Shown here: positions 7,885-17,641 of the stretch, one piece after another
How positions within the stretch are numbered: position 1 is the first letter of the stretch
How the letters are laid out: each line of letters starts with the position of its first letter
NCBI GenBank assembly: GCA_029264775.1
Contig: JARHYT010000038.1
Coordinates: 1 to 43,757 of the forward strand
Length of the DNA: 43,757 nucleotides
Direction: 5' to 3'
Origin: Helicobacter sp.
Lineage (GTDB): Bacteria; Campylobacterota; Campylobacteria; Campylobacterales; Helicobacteraceae
Notes under the pieces: model-generated
What the model saw: the letters and a program-made list of their open reading frames with translations, nothing else
What the model was told of the DNA's origin: nothing
Databases searched by the model: none
Position numbers and translations under genes: made by a program

Positions 7885-9638
7885 TGTATTATAAGATTAG
7901 AACTTTTATAGCTGAAGGTTTGCAAGAATATATAAAGACTCATAATGTAGAAAATGTGTTGTTTTTTGGCGGAATTGTTGTGGGAGATTCTGCTAAACAT
8001 TCATGTGTTTGTAAAAATAACGCAACGATTGTGCAAGTACCATTAGAATATCCAAAAGATAGAGCTCATGGGCATTTCGCAACCCCAGTTTGCTTTATGC
8101 TTTCCAAGATATTACGATCAAATCCAAAGGTTTTATCTCAATCCATTGCAGATTTTTTAACACAATATGATAAAAATATAAATGATAAGCATGATTTTAG
8201 ACATATGCTTGAAAGGATTGATTGTGTTAATGGTTATTTAAATCTGACCTTGTCAGCTAAATTTTTATTTTATGCATTACAAGAAGCCTTACTAAACCCT
8301 TTAACATTTGCTAAAGGAAAAAGCAACGATATTTCTATATTGCTTGAGTATGTTAGTGCTAATCCAACTGGACCTTTGCATATAGGGCATGCTAGGGGTG
8401 CTATATTTGGTAGCGTATTGCAAAGAATTGGTAAGCAGTTGGGGTATAATATCATTAGTGAGTATTATGTGAATGATGCAGGTAGCCAAATTGATATGCT
8501 GGGGTTGTCTGCATATAATAGCATTGCAAAATTATTGAGTTTAGATTCTATGGAGGGTGAAACCTATAAGGGAGAGTACATAGAATCTATTGCTAGAGAA
8601 GCAATAGAATGTTTCACAAAAGATTTTTTTTGTAATAAGAGCAAAGAAGAGATATTATCTTCATTAAGTTTGTTTGCGAAAGATTTAATGTTGCAAGAAA
8701 TTAAGAGTAATCTTGCGTCATTAAATATCGAGTTTGATTATTTTGTGAGTGAAAAAAAACTATATAATAGATGGAATGAGACATTAGATGAGCTAGATAA
8801 ACATGGAGCATTAATAAGAAAAGATGGTGCAATATGGTTGCATTCAAGTATAAAGGGAGATGAAAAGGATAGGGTGCTTGTAAGAGATAATGGCATGCCA
8901 ACATACATGGCTGGTGATATTATCTATCATAAAGATAAATTTGATCGAGGCTACGATCATTGTATCAATATATGGGGTGCAGATCATCATGGTTATATAG
9001 CAAGGATCAAAGCTAGTATAGAATTTTTAGGTTTTGATTCTAACAAATTAGAGGTTTTGTTGGCACAAATGGTAAGCTTATTAAAAGGTGGGCAACCATA
9101 TAAAATGAGTAAAAGGGCTGGCAATTTTATACTTATTCAAGATGTTATAAATGATATTGGTTCAGATAGTCTCAAGTTTGTATTTCTTAGTAAAAGCCTT
9201 GATACACATTTAGAATTTGATGTTAATGATTTAAATCAAGAAGATTCATCAAATCCTGTTTTTTATATCAATTATGCGAACGCTAGAATCCATACACTAA
9301 TAGACAAATCAAACTTTGATAAAAGTCAAATATTACAGGCAACATTTGAAGATTTTGAGTCTATTCAAGAGAATGAGTTGAAACAAGATTGTATGCAACT
9401 AGTTTTACATAGTCTTTCTTTATTTCATGTACTAAATCAAAGTTATGATGAAAGAGCTTTGCAAAAATTATGTGAATATTTGAAAAACCTTGCAAAGTCA
9501 TTTCATACATTTTATAATGCACATAGAATCTTACAGATGCCGTATGAGAAGGTTGTGTTAAAAGTATTTTTACTTGTTTCCTTGAGTCTTACAATCGGCT
9601 TTAATATGTTGGGTATTAACATTAAAACAAAGATGTGA
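7884..9638 (+). CDS. argS: arginyl-tRNA synthetase
   Basis: 584 residues, class I aminoacyl-tRNA synthetase charging tRNA-Arg. The additional N-terminal domain is present, HIGH is at residues 166-169 (GPLHIGHARG), and a KMSKR signature is present at 407-411; the C-terminal anticodon-binding helical domain ends the protein. The start is ATG 7884, overlapping the tatA stop as TGATG, with AAGGTG just upstream; a GTG one codon earlier is possible. Seven bases separate its stop from the DMT transporter gene, consistent with one operon. Confidence 0.96.
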   Translation: MYYKIRTFIAEGLQEYIKTHNVENVLFFGGIVVGDSAKHSCVCKNNATIVQVPLEYPKDRAHGHFATPVCFMLSKILRSNPKVLSQSIADFLTQYDKNINDKHDFRHMLERIDCVNGYLNLTLSAKFLFYALQEALLNPLTFAKGKSNDISILLEYVSANPTGPLHIGHARGAIFGSVLQRIGKQLGYNIISEYYVNDAGSQIDMLGLSAYNSIAKLLSLDSMEGETYKGEYIESIAREAIECFTKDFFCNKSKEEILSSLSLFAKDLMLQEIKSNLASLNIEFDYFVSEKKLYNRWNETLDELDKHGALIRKDGAIWLHSSIKGDEKDRVLVRDNGMPTYMAGDIIYHKDKFDRGYDHCINIWGADHHGYIARIKASIEFLGFDSNKLEVLLAQMVSLLKGGQPYKMSKRAGNFILIQDVINDIGSDSLKFVFLSKSLDTHLEFDVNDLNQEDSSNPVFYINYANARIHTLIDKSNFDKSQILQATFEDFESIQENELKQDCMQLVLHSLSLFHVLNQSYDERALQKLCEYLKNLAKSFHTFYNAHRILQMPYEKVVLKVFLLVSLSLTIGFNMLGINIKTKM

Positions 9639-9645
9639 TTGTATA

Positions 9646-10572
9646 ATGAGTGACATATCAAGAGGTGTTATTTTTATGTTTGCCTCTTCGTTTGGATTTG
9701 CACTTATGAATGCATTTGCTAAGATATTGTCTGTAAATATACCTCCTATGGAAAATATCTTTTTTAGATCAGTTGTTATGGTTGTGATTATGCTATTTGT
9801 ATATATATACATGGCATTAAGACAAAATAAGAAAAAGAAACTTAAAAAAGGTGGTTTTGTAAAGCTATTTATGAGGGTAGCTTTTGGCTCTTTTGCAATG
9901 TTTTGTGTATTTTACAATATTGCTACAATACCTCTTGGAACAGCAACAGCATTTGCACAAAGCGTGCCTTTATATGTTGTTTTTATAGGCTTATTTTTTT
10001 TAAAAGAAAAGATAAATATTGCTATTATTTGTGCGACTTTAATAGGTTTTGTTGGAATCTTAATGATAGGCAATCCAAGTATAAATGGGCTTAGTGTCGC
10101 AAATATATTGTGTGGTATTGCAAGCGGTGTTGGAATGGCAATAGCATTTGTAGCACTTAAGGGATTAAAAGATTATTTTGATAATGCGTTTGTGATACTA
10201 TCATTTGCTTTGGGGACTACATTGCTTGGGTTATTTGGCATGCTAATCCCTATAGAGAATGTAGGTGGATTTGTAATGCCAACTAAAATAGAATGGTTTT
10301 TTATACTTTGCATGGGCATAAGTGGCACTATTGCTCAGCATTTTTTAAATAAAGCATATGTTATAGCGCCTGTTGGCATAGTAGCACCTATTGATTATTC
10401 TCGTATTATATTTAGTATTTTTTTGGGAATCTTGCTTGGAGATTCATTGCCAAACGCTACAACCACTATAGGTATAACATTGATTATAATATCTGGCTTA
10501 CTTATAGCAACTCCAGCACTTTTAGAGGATATAAGAAAAATACGAAATAAAAAATTGCAGAATCTAAAGTAA
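9646..10572 (+). CDS. EamA/DMT-family membrane transporter
   Basis: 308 residues with about ten hydrophobic helices arranged as two EamA repeats (about 8-140 and 150-290), separated by a short loop; a basic stretch rich in lysine follows helix 2. The drug/metabolite transporter superfamily exports amino acids, nucleobases or other small metabolites at the inner membrane; the substrate cannot be told from sequence. It is the last gene of the gmk-tatA-argS operon, with a 7-base gap after argS and a weak ribosome binding site, which suggests translational coupling. The C-terminus is basic. Confidence 0.85.
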   Translation: MSDISRGVIFMFASSFGFALMNAFAKILSVNIPPMENIFFRSVVMVVIMLFVYIYMALRQNKKKKLKKGGFVKLFMRVAFGSFAMFCVFYNIATIPLGTATAFAQSVPLYVVFIGLFFLKEKINIAIICATLIGFVGILMIGNPSINGLSVANILCGIASGVGMAIAFVALKGLKDYFDNAFVILSFALGTTLLGLFGMLIPIENVGGFVMPTKIEWFFILCMGISGTIAQHFLNKAYVIAPVGIVAPIDYSRIIFSIFLGILLGDSLPNATTTIGITLIIISGLLIATPALLEDIRKIRNKKLQNLK

Positions 10573-10658
10573 TTTATTTTGTTTTTTTTGGGTAGGCTTT
10601 TATGATTTAAATATTAGTTTGTAGCGTATGATTTTACATAGAATCATTAATCAAACAG

Positions 10659-10988
10659 CTAGTTTTTAAAATTAATGATTTTAGGATCATATATTTCAAA
10701 ACGAATATAGTTTTTATTTGCATAAAAGAACATCTTTATATTTTTAAGTTCAATATTATCATGATATAGATATATTGCTTGTTGTATAGATTTCAATCCT
10801 ATACCTTGGCATTCATAAAGCCATATATTACCATTTCTGCTACATTCCTTATAAAATAAAAATGGTGTGTATTCTATATTATTCTTATTGTTTGATAAAT
10901 CATTGTTGATTGATATGTTATCAAAGTATATTACAGGCGTGTAACAACCGGTGAAAAAAATAAAAAATATAGTTATAAAACGCAACAA
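10659..10988 (-). CDS. small predicted lipoprotein, unknown function
   Basis: 109 residues: a short hydrophobic leader followed by a lipobox ending FFTGC (Cys15), then a hydrophilic, Asn/Ile/Tyr-rich mature part with two further Cys residues (KECSRNG and YECQG) that could form a disulfide. The start is TTG 10988, six bases after AGGAG that lies in the end of the upstream gene; only one base separates the two genes. I do not recognise a family. The pairing with a second small lipoprotein suggests a common role in the envelope or secretion of the pair. Confidence 0.65.
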   Translation of the reverse strand: MLRFITIFFIFFTGCYTPVIYFDNISINNDLSNNKNNIEYTPFLFYKECSRNGNIWLYECQGIGLKSIQQAIYLYHDNIELKNIKMFFYANKNYIRFEIYDPKIINFKN

Positions 10989-10989
10989 A

Positions 10990-11358
10990 TTATTCTCCTA
11001 GTACAAGACATTTTTTCTGCCATAAGTAAAAAATATTAATATGCTTGTACCAAATTCCAACATTATTAAAACTTGCTTTATTTGTTGTTTTTCTAGCTTC
11101 TTTCAATAACCTTTCAATTGTTAAGCTATAATGTGTTTTATGGTCGCTGAATATAGTATTCGTTTCACATATGGTTGATATTTCTTTGCTTGGTTTATTT
11201 TGCATTTCTTTGTTGGATATCTTGACATTATTTATGTTGCCCAAATCAATATCATTCAATGAACAACCGGTGTAAAATATATAAAAAATATTGCACACCA
11301 TTATATATTTAGCCAATGAAATATTTATAAATTTGCTTAATATCAACTTTATAGCCAT
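10990..11358 (-). CDS. small predicted lipoprotein, unknown function
   Basis: 122 residues with a long N-region and hydrophobic core ending in a lipobox FYTGC (Cys32), then a polar mature part with Cys near 64 and 116. The start is ATG 11358, with AAGG upstream; an internal ATG (11301) would shorten the leader but has no ribosome binding site. Directly upstream of another small lipoprotein with the same type of Cys layout, so the two may be distant paralogues, although little identity is visible beyond the leader. No known family recognised. Confidence 0.62.
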   Translation of the reverse strand: MAIKLILSKFINISLAKYIMVCNIFYIFYTGCSLNDIDLGNINNVKISNKEMQNKPSKEISTICETNTIFSDHKTHYSLTIERLLKEARKTTNKASFNNVGIWYKHINIFYLWQKKCLVLGE

Positions 11359-11604
11359 TGTATTTGCCTTATAAGATTCTATAGTTTAAGCACATCACCA
11401 AAGACGCACAATGTAAGTTCTATAATTTGATAAAAAGACTACAAACCAATGTACTAAATATCCTTATAGATAAAATCAAATTAAATGTTAAACCAAACCC
11501 TCAGTGCTAGGCATGACAAAATGTAATGTGGAAAATAATATTTATTTCATATAGTAATAAATCGATTGTTTAATTGACTTATTAAATCTATATGGATACT
11601 TCTG

Positions 11605-12144
11605 TTAGTGGCTACAACCACAACCACCTCCGCCGCCACCGCAACAGCCACCGCCACCATGTCCTTCTTCACTAGAACAACAGCCACCGCCACCTGCACC
11701 TCTTATTAATTCATCATTTGTAGCATCTCTTGCCTCAAGTACTTTTACTTTAAAATGCAATGTTTTTCCCGCTAATGGATGATTATAATCAATCATAACA
11801 GATTCATCATTAAAATCTTTAACTATCACTTGAACAGGCATGCCATTCTCAGCTTGTCCGAATAATGTCATACCTTTTTCAAGTTCTATATTACCAAATT
11901 GTTCTCTACCAACCTCTTGTATTAATTCAGGATTACAAATTCCATACGCAAATTCTGGTTCTACATTGAATTCTAAGGAATCTCCTACATTTGCTTGCGT
12001 AACCTGTTTTTCAAGACCTTCAATTACTTGTGAGTATCCGGTAATAAACTCTAGAGGCTTATTACTACTATTATCTATTAATTGCATATTAGATGCATCA
12101 AACACTTCATAATTAATTGCAACCATTTTGTTATTTTCTATCAT
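11605..12144 (-). CDS. slyD: FKBP-type peptidyl-prolyl isomerase SlyD with metal-binding tail
   Basis: 179 residues. The FKBP core and the inserted chaperone flap follow the SlyD pattern (starts with a short beta strand, GYSQVIEGLEKQ near 37-48, FAYG near 66-69, then the IF domain, then HPLAGKTLHFKVKV near 121-134). The C-terminal 30 residues are almost only Gly, Cys and His with repeated GGGGCC units, a nickel/zinc-binding tail. SlyD is a cytoplasmic foldase that also supplies nickel to hydrogenase and urease maturation. It lies 9 bases after cpoB at the end of the tol-pal group, as I recall for H. pylori. The tail-coding DNA is GC-rich and repetitive. Confidence 0.93.
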   Translation of the reverse strand: MIENNKMVAINYEVFDASNMQLIDNSSNKPLEFITGYSQVIEGLEKQVTQANVGDSLEFNVEPEFAYGICNPELIQEVGREQFGNIELEKGMTLFGQAENGMPVQVIVKDFNDESVMIDYNHPLAGKTLHFKVKVLEARDATNDELIRGAGGGGCCSSEEGHGGGGCCGGGGGGCGCSH

Positions 12145-12153
12145 AATATTCTC

Positions 12154-13086
12154 CTATTTAGATAAAATGTCCTGAGCTTTTATGCCTTGCTCGCTATTTG
12201 GAAACAAGGCAACTAAAGTTTTCAGGAATTTAAGATAATTATCTTGGTCGTTTAAATATTTAAATGACCAAGCAGTGTGCCAAAGTAATATAGGCATATA
12301 GCTAGCCTTGCTATCCAAACTGGCACTAGTTTTATAATATGGTAAAGCCTCATTGTATTCTTTTCTTGCATAATATATTTCACCTAAATAATAGCTAGAT
12401 TCTGCAACTGCAAATTTTTGGTCTATAAGGTATTCAAAATAAGCCTTAGCGTCTTCATTTTTTCTCTGTCTCAAAAAGTTTTTTGCATCACTCAAGTTTT
12501 TGTTATTATCACTTGAGAAATTATATTTTTTCGAAGTGTCTTGATTATCTTCCTTTATGGATTGTATAACAGGTTGATTTTGGATACCTTGTATGTTGTT
12601 TTGCAATGCTAAAGCCTGTTCGCTTAGTACATTTATTTGCTTTAAAATTTCATCATTTGCCTGTAAAAAAGCCTCTGAAAGCTTATCAAGTTTCTTATTA
12701 ATTTGCTCTATATTATTTGTATTAGCCTCTACTTGTAATTTAAGGTTTTTGACTAATTCGGCTTGTGATTTCTGTGAATTTTGATAAGATTCAACAATAT
12801 CTTGGATATTCTGGATTCTATCTATTTGACTCTTTAGCATAACACTATCTTGCCTAGAAGTAACACTTATTCCCTCATACACCGTCTTAAGTCCATCTAC
12901 TGACTGCTCAAGATTGGCAATCTTATTTTGAAAATCTGATATTACAGAACGCGTAAAATCAGCAATATCCTTTAAATCACGCATATCCTTCTTTGTTGCA
13001 CCGCTTTGTAACTCAAATGCTGAAGGCTCTGCATAAAGGCATGCAAAGGATACAAATAAACAAACAAGAGACTTTTTAGCACTCAT
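12154..13086 (-). CDS. cpoB: Tol-Pal system periplasmic protein CpoB/YbgF
   Basis: About 310 residues: signal peptide (about 1-20, ending CLYAEPS), a long coiled coil (about 35-165) with many Gln/Asn/Leu heptads, a Lys/Asn-rich linker, and C-terminal TPR repeats (about 190-310). In E. coli CpoB links TolA and PBP1B so that outer-membrane constriction follows septal wall synthesis. The start is ATG 13086, with AGGG upstream; an ATG at 13113 would overlap pal and place nine residues before the signal peptide. It is between pal and slyD on the minus strand. Confidence 0.88.
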   Translation of the reverse strand: MSAKKSLVCLFVSFACLYAEPSAFELQSGATKKDMRDLKDIADFTRSVISDFQNKIANLEQSVDGLKTVYEGISVTSRQDSVMLKSQIDRIQNIQDIVESYQNSQKSQAELVKNLKLQVEANTNNIEQINKKLDKLSEAFLQANDEILKQINVLSEQALALQNNIQGIQNQPVIQSIKEDNQDTSKKYNFSSDNNKNLSDAKNFLRQRKNEDAKAYFEYLIDQKFAVAESSYYLGEIYYARKEYNEALPYYKTSASLDSKASYMPILLWHTAWSFKYLNDQDNYLKFLKTLVALFPNSEQGIKAQDILSK

Positions 13087-13099
13087 AGAAAACCCTATA

Positions 13100-13789
13100 T
13101 TATTGTTTCTCAACTAAGTCAGTTCTTCTATTTTTCGCATAACATTCATTTGTTTTTTCTGTACAAACTGGCTTATGCATACCATAAGAAATCGTTGAAA
13201 ACATACTTTTTGGTAGTCCATGTAATACTAATGCATCGCGAACAGATAATGCTCTCTTTAATCCAAGTGCAGTATTATATTCATCCCCACCAAACTCATC
13301 TGTATTACCTTGTAACACAATAGATTGCATGTTTTGAGCTTTTATGTAATCTGCATTAGCACGAATGTATTCCTTCATATCTTGTCGTATATTGTATTTG
13401 TCAAAATCAAAATAAATAGTTGTCAAAGAATCCACAGCTAGATCGCCATTATCAGAATTATTCAACGCCGTTTCTGTGCCATAGTTATCTGTTTCGTTAT
13501 CCATACCATTACCTGCACCATTTCCATTGTCATATCCTGCATAACCATCTTCACCAGTGCCATTTTGTCCATACTCATCGTTACCATCCACGCCATTACC
13601 CATAAAGCCACCCTCTGGATACCCACTACCATTTTTGTCATTATTTGCCACTACTTCAGTTTCTTGTGGCACATCTTGTTCAACAACTTCAGTAGTCGTA
13701 CCACCATCGCTTTGAACACTTTTGTTGCCACAACCGATAACAAAAAACAACGACGCCACTAAAACACTAGAAAGCTTTAAATATTTCAT
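13100..13789 (-). CDS. pal: peptidoglycan-associated lipoprotein Pal
   Basis: 229 residues. A signal with the lipobox FFVIGC (Cys20) anchors it in the outer membrane; residues about 120-229 are an OmpA-like peptidoglycan-binding domain (IYFDFDKYNIR near 128-138, GNTDEFGGDEYN near 162-173, RRTDL at the end). Between them is an extended, low-complexity linker of about 60 residues rich in Gly, Asn, Asp and Tyr, longer than I would expect for Pal. It tethers the outer membrane to the wall and works with TolB, encoded 56 bases upstream. Confidence 0.94.
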   Translation of the reverse strand: MKYLKLSSVLVASLFFVIGCGNKSVQSDGGTTTEVVEQDVPQETEVVANNDKNGSGYPEGGFMGNGVDGNDEYGQNGTGEDGYAGYDNGNGAGNGMDNETDNYGTETALNNSDNGDLAVDSLTTIYFDFDKYNIRQDMKEYIRANADYIKAQNMQSIVLQGNTDEFGGDEYNTALGLKRALSVRDALVLHGLPKSMFSTISYGMHKPVCTEKTNECYAKNRRTDLVEKQ

Positions 13790-13845
13790 AATATCTCCTC
13801 AAATTTAGAATATCTTGGTGCTATTTTATCAAAAAATATGCTATT

Positions 13846-15135
13846 TTACCAATCAAAAGATTGAATTTTTAAATTTTTTAAAGGAAAAAGGAAACTTTTA
13901 TTTATTGATAGTCTAATAACACCTATTGCTTGCTCATTCCCTTGTTGTCTTAAGTACATGATAGAATCCCCATCCTTGGAAAAAACCGGTATTCTATTTG
14001 TACCTTTTCTACTCAATCTTCTTACATAATCACTCTGTGATGATGCTAAATACAAGTTGAATACATTTAATCCTGTATCTTCATCACTTTCTCTACTAGA
14101 ATAAACAACATAATGACTGAAAGTTGATATGGTGCTGTTATTTCTTCCTTGAAATATCAATTGCGATACACTCCCATTCTCAGATAAATCTTGTATAAAA
14201 ATATTCGGATATCCTAGCCTATCAGAAACAAATATAAAGCTTTTGTCATTATTACTAAAATGTGCATTTACATCAATTCCAGAATATTTTGTTAGTTGCG
14301 TAAGCTTCTTGCTTTTTGTATCGTATAAATACACATCGCTTAAACCAATTGGGGCTAAAGACATTAGTAGTCTTTCGCTGTCACCAGAAACATCAGATAC
14401 GACTGCCATTCCCTGGCTAGATATTATTTTTTCGTTCTTTCCGCTATATAGATTGTATTTATATATTGTGGCTTCATTTGTAGCTAGTGTGTAGTAAAAT
14501 TCACTTTGTTCTTTATTAGCCCATTTTGGAAACATGTTTAATCCATTGGATATTATTGTTTTCTTATATGTAAATGTGTAATCAGATATCATTATGTTGC
14601 TTCTACCCGTGCTTATGTAATTTGAAAATATTACATATTTATTTAGCCAATCAATGTTATCTGCTTTTATGTAATTGTTAAGATACACAGCCATACTATG
14701 GGCGATAAAAGGATAACGCTCTACTTCGTCTTGTGTATATTCTGTTGTTGTAACTTTGCCTGTTGAAAAATCATAAAGATTTAATATTCCAACAATTGTT
14801 TTACCTTGCTTTTTATGTGATACTTGTGCTATAAGATTCATGTTTCTACTGCCATACTCTTGTATAGCAAGATTATTTTGCAAAACATCAGTTCTCAATG
14901 TATCATCATAATAAACATTGAAATGCCCTATTATTTTTAAATCTTGTACAAGCATCTTATATATAGACATAGTGTTGTCGTTACTATCACTACTAATAAC
15001 TTGTATGTTTGGTATGTTGTCTGTTTGCTTTGTAATCATTATTGTTTTGTCATCAGCCCTTAATTCTACAAGCCACACAAATAAGAAACAAAAGACAAAA
15101 GATAAAATGTGTGTAACTCTTTTTTGTTTGCACAT
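13846..15135 (-). CDS. tolB: Tol-Pal system protein TolB
   Basis: About 429 residues, a periplasmic protein: basic N-terminus, hydrophobic signal segment (about 10-28), an N-terminal alpha/beta domain and a C-terminal beta-propeller with repeated YxFxxGKxxxL-type and SNDKSFIFVSDRLGYPNIF segments. TolB shuttles between TolA and Pal during cell constriction. Two ATGs are possible; AAAAGGA abuts the first, so ATG 15135, six bases downstream of the ribosome binding site, is preferred. It heads the group tolB-pal-cpoB-slyD. The TolA, TolQ and TolR genes are not in the window. Confidence 0.92.
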   Translation of the reverse strand: MCKQKRVTHILSFVFCFLFVWLVELRADDKTIMITKQTDNIPNIQVISSDSNDNTMSIYKMLVQDLKIIGHFNVYYDDTLRTDVLQNNLAIQEYGSRNMNLIAQVSHKKQGKTIVGILNLYDFSTGKVTTTEYTQDEVERYPFIAHSMAVYLNNYIKADNIDWLNKYVIFSNYISTGRSNIMISDYTFTYKKTIISNGLNMFPKWANKEQSEFYYTLATNEATIYKYNLYSGKNEKIISSQGMAVVSDVSGDSERLLMSLAPIGLSDVYLYDTKSKKLTQLTKYSGIDVNAHFSNNDKSFIFVSDRLGYPNIFIQDLSENGSVSQLIFQGRNNSTISTFSHYVVYSSRESDEDTGLNVFNLYLASSQSDYVRRLSRKGTNRIPVFSKDGDSIMYLRQQGNEQAIGVIRLSINKSFLFPLKNLKIQSFDW

Positions 15136-15209
15136 AACCATTCCTTTTAATATTTTATTGCAATGATAGCAATTTATCGCTTAAATGTTATATTGGTTTA
15201 TAAAATACA

Positions 15210-16664
15210 TCAATTAACTATTATAGTTTTTACTTCCCCGCTGATAATATTATACACTAGCATACGCTTTGGTTGTCCCTTGTATGATTGTATGGCATTT
15301 TGGAAATCAGATACATTTTTTATAGGTTTATTTTCAACTTGAGATATGATATCACCTTTTTGAAAACCTAATTCTTGTGCCTTTGAATTTCTTTGGACTT
15401 CGCTTATAAGAGCTCCATTAATATCTTGTGGGATACGATATGCTTGGCGAAGTTGCCCAGTTAAATTATCTAGGCTGATTCCATCAAAAATATCACCATT
15501 AGATAATGTAGGTTTTCTTGTTTCTGTCTGATAAGTATCATTTTTTGGTTGTTCTGCTAGCATCATCGTTACCTGTTTTGTTTCTAACGCTTGTTTTCCA
15601 CCTTGCATGCTATTTCTTAGTATTGTAAGTTTAACATTTTGTCTTGGTGGCAAAGAACCTATAATATTTCTAAGCTCAGCAGCACTTTTTATGGGCTTAC
15701 CATTTACAGCGGTAACTAAATCCCAAACAGCAATTCCAGCTTTTTGTGCCGGTGAGTTTGCTTGTATTCCAACGACTAAAGCCCCTCTTGCCTCTCCGTA
15801 TGTATTGGCTATATCTGAATCTAAGTCTTTTATGCTTATTCCTATAAAGCCTCTATTGACTTTGCCATTTTTAATTAGCTCTGTTGCTACACTTTTTACC
15901 ATTTCTGATGGAATCGCAAATCCTATACCATGGTTACCACCAGTTTTTGAAATAATTGCAGTATTCATACCTATTAAAGTACCTCTGCTATCAACTAGAG
16001 CACCTCCAGAATTTCCCGGATTTATACTAGCATCTGTCTGTATAAAATTTTCGTAATTACTAATACCAAAGCCATTTTTATTAAGTGCTGAAATAATTCC
16101 TTGTGTAACACTTTCTCCAACACCAAAAGGATTTCCTATTGCGAACACAACATCGCCAACCATATACTTACTGCTATCTGCAAAAGGTAAAATAGGTAAA
16201 TTATTGCGTTCTATTTTAATGACTGCTATATCACTTTGTATGTCTTCCCCTATTAATTTAGCAGGATATTTTTTTGTATCGCCCGGTAGTGTTACAAAAA
16301 TTTTGTCTGCTTCTTTCACAACATGACTATTTGTTACTATATATCCATTATTGGTTATTATAACACCAGAGCCAATACCACCTTGTAGTCTATCTTGTGG
16401 CACCATATCCCCGAAGAATTGCTTAAAAAATGGATCATTGAATGGGGAATCACTCATACCTACTTTTCTTTCTGTTGTTATATTTACAACTGCTTTTGTA
16501 GCATTTTTAATTGCGTTATGATAAGAAAACACTACATTTGGGCTACTAGATGGCATTGCCCTATTAAAAGTTGGTGCCTCTGTTATATCTATTGCATAAC
16601 TTAGGCATATGCTAAATGGCAACACAAACAAAGCACTGCCAATTGTACTTTTTATAATTTTCAT
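15210..16664 (-). CDS. htrA: HtrA/DegP-type serine protease-chaperone
   Basis: 484 residues: signal peptide (about 1-24), trypsin-like protease domain and two PDZ domains (about 265-370 and 395-480). The catalytic triad is intact: His114 (TNSHVV), Asp145 (SDIAVI) and Ser219 (NPGNSGGAL). HtrA degrades or refolds misfolded periplasmic proteins; in H. pylori and Campylobacter it is also secreted and cuts host E-cadherin. Length and layout match Helicobacter HtrA. The gene stands alone, with AAGGAG-like sequence before the ATG at 16664, and no heat-shock operator that I could recognise. Confidence 0.95.
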   Translation of the reverse strand: MKIIKSTIGSALFVLPFSICLSYAIDITEAPTFNRAMPSSSPNVVFSYHNAIKNATKAVVNITTERKVGMSDSPFNDPFFKQFFGDMVPQDRLQGGIGSGVIITNNGYIVTNSHVVKEADKIFVTLPGDTKKYPAKLIGEDIQSDIAVIKIERNNLPILPFADSSKYMVGDVVFAIGNPFGVGESVTQGIISALNKNGFGISNYENFIQTDASINPGNSGGALVDSRGTLIGMNTAIISKTGGNHGIGFAIPSEMVKSVATELIKNGKVNRGFIGISIKDLDSDIANTYGEARGALVVGIQANSPAQKAGIAVWDLVTAVNGKPIKSAAELRNIIGSLPPRQNVKLTILRNSMQGGKQALETKQVTMMLAEQPKNDTYQTETRKPTLSNGDIFDGISLDNLTGQLRQAYRIPQDINGALISEVQRNSKAQELGFQKGDIISQVENKPIKNVSDFQNAIQSYKGQPKRMLVYNIISGEVKTIIVN

Positions 16665-16747
16665 TGTGCAACTCCTTAAGAAACTTAATGTATTGTGTAA
16701 TCGTATTGAATAAATTCAATAATTCTAATATATTTTTACAAATTTTT

Positions 16748-17641
16748 TTAAACAAAGCTAAAAGCTTGACTATTTTTAACTTGACTTAGTATTATTTTTG
16801 CATATTCTATATCTTTATTAATTTGCTCTTTTAGCTTTAATAATTCATCAAATCTCATATTGTCTCTTAAAAACTCTATAAACAAAATTTTAAAATTATC
16901 TCCATATCCACTTGCTAATTTTAAATCAATTATATGGGTTTCTATGCAAAATTTATTATCTGTGCTTAGCCTATTTCCAACAAAAGAAATGGCTTCATAT
17001 ACTTTATTATTATATATAGCGAATGTTGCATAAACACCATGTTTTGGTGTAACATATAATGTATTTTGTATGTTTATAGTTGGATAAACATTGCTTTTCC
17101 CAATACCTTGTCCTTTTATAGTTTTTCCGCTAATGCTATAGAATCTACCCAACATTGCATTAACATTTTTCATATCGCCACATTTAATCAGCTCTTTAAT
17201 TATGCTTGTGTGTATGGGTTTCCCATTATATTTTTGAGAATCTAAAACATCAAGCTTTACATATTCCTTGTTTATATTTTTTAACAACATTATCATGTCT
17301 TTAGTATTACTCATTTTGTCTTTACCAAAACAGAAATCATAGCCAACTGCAATTTTTTTTAGGTTTGGTAATACAAGAAATAGTAACTTTAAAAAATCTA
17401 TTGAATCCCAATCTTTTATATTTTCAAATCTTAGACTATAAAATGGTAAATTTACATATCTCTCTCTTTCTCTTGGTGGTGTAACAAATGGCAATTTATG
17501 AGAAGTGATATTCAAAGCACATCCATTGTCTGCTATAAGATTCAATAACTTAATGTGTGCTTTATGCATACCATCAAATTTTCCAATAGCAATGCCTGTA
17601 TATGGGAGTTTAGAATTGACAAAAGATAAAAAACTCTTCAT
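16748..17641 (-). CDS. ribF: bifunctional riboflavin kinase / FAD synthetase
   Basis: About 297 residues. The N-terminal FMN adenylyltransferase domain has the GKFDGMHKAH nucleotide-binding motif (about 20-29) and the C-terminal riboflavin kinase domain has the GKTIKGQGIGKSNVYPT segment. It converts riboflavin to FMN and FAD in the cytoplasm. The start is ATG 17641, placed inside the 3' end of tlyA (32-base overlap); an ATG at 17662 would give a longer overlap and lacks a separate ribosome binding site. tlyA-ribF adjacency is what I recall for H. pylori. Confidence 0.92.
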   Translation of the reverse strand: MKSFLSFVNSKLPYTGIAIGKFDGMHKAHIKLLNLIADNGCALNITSHKLPFVTPPRERERYVNLPFYSLRFENIKDWDSIDFLKLLFLVLPNLKKIAVGYDFCFGKDKMSNTKDMIMLLKNINKEYVKLDVLDSQKYNGKPIHTSIIKELIKCGDMKNVNAMLGRFYSISGKTIKGQGIGKSNVYPTINIQNTLYVTPKHGVYATFAIYNNKVYEAISFVGNRLSTDNKFCIETHIIDLKLASGYGDNFKILFIEFLRDNMRFDELLKLKEQINKDIEYAKIILSQVKNSQAFSFV

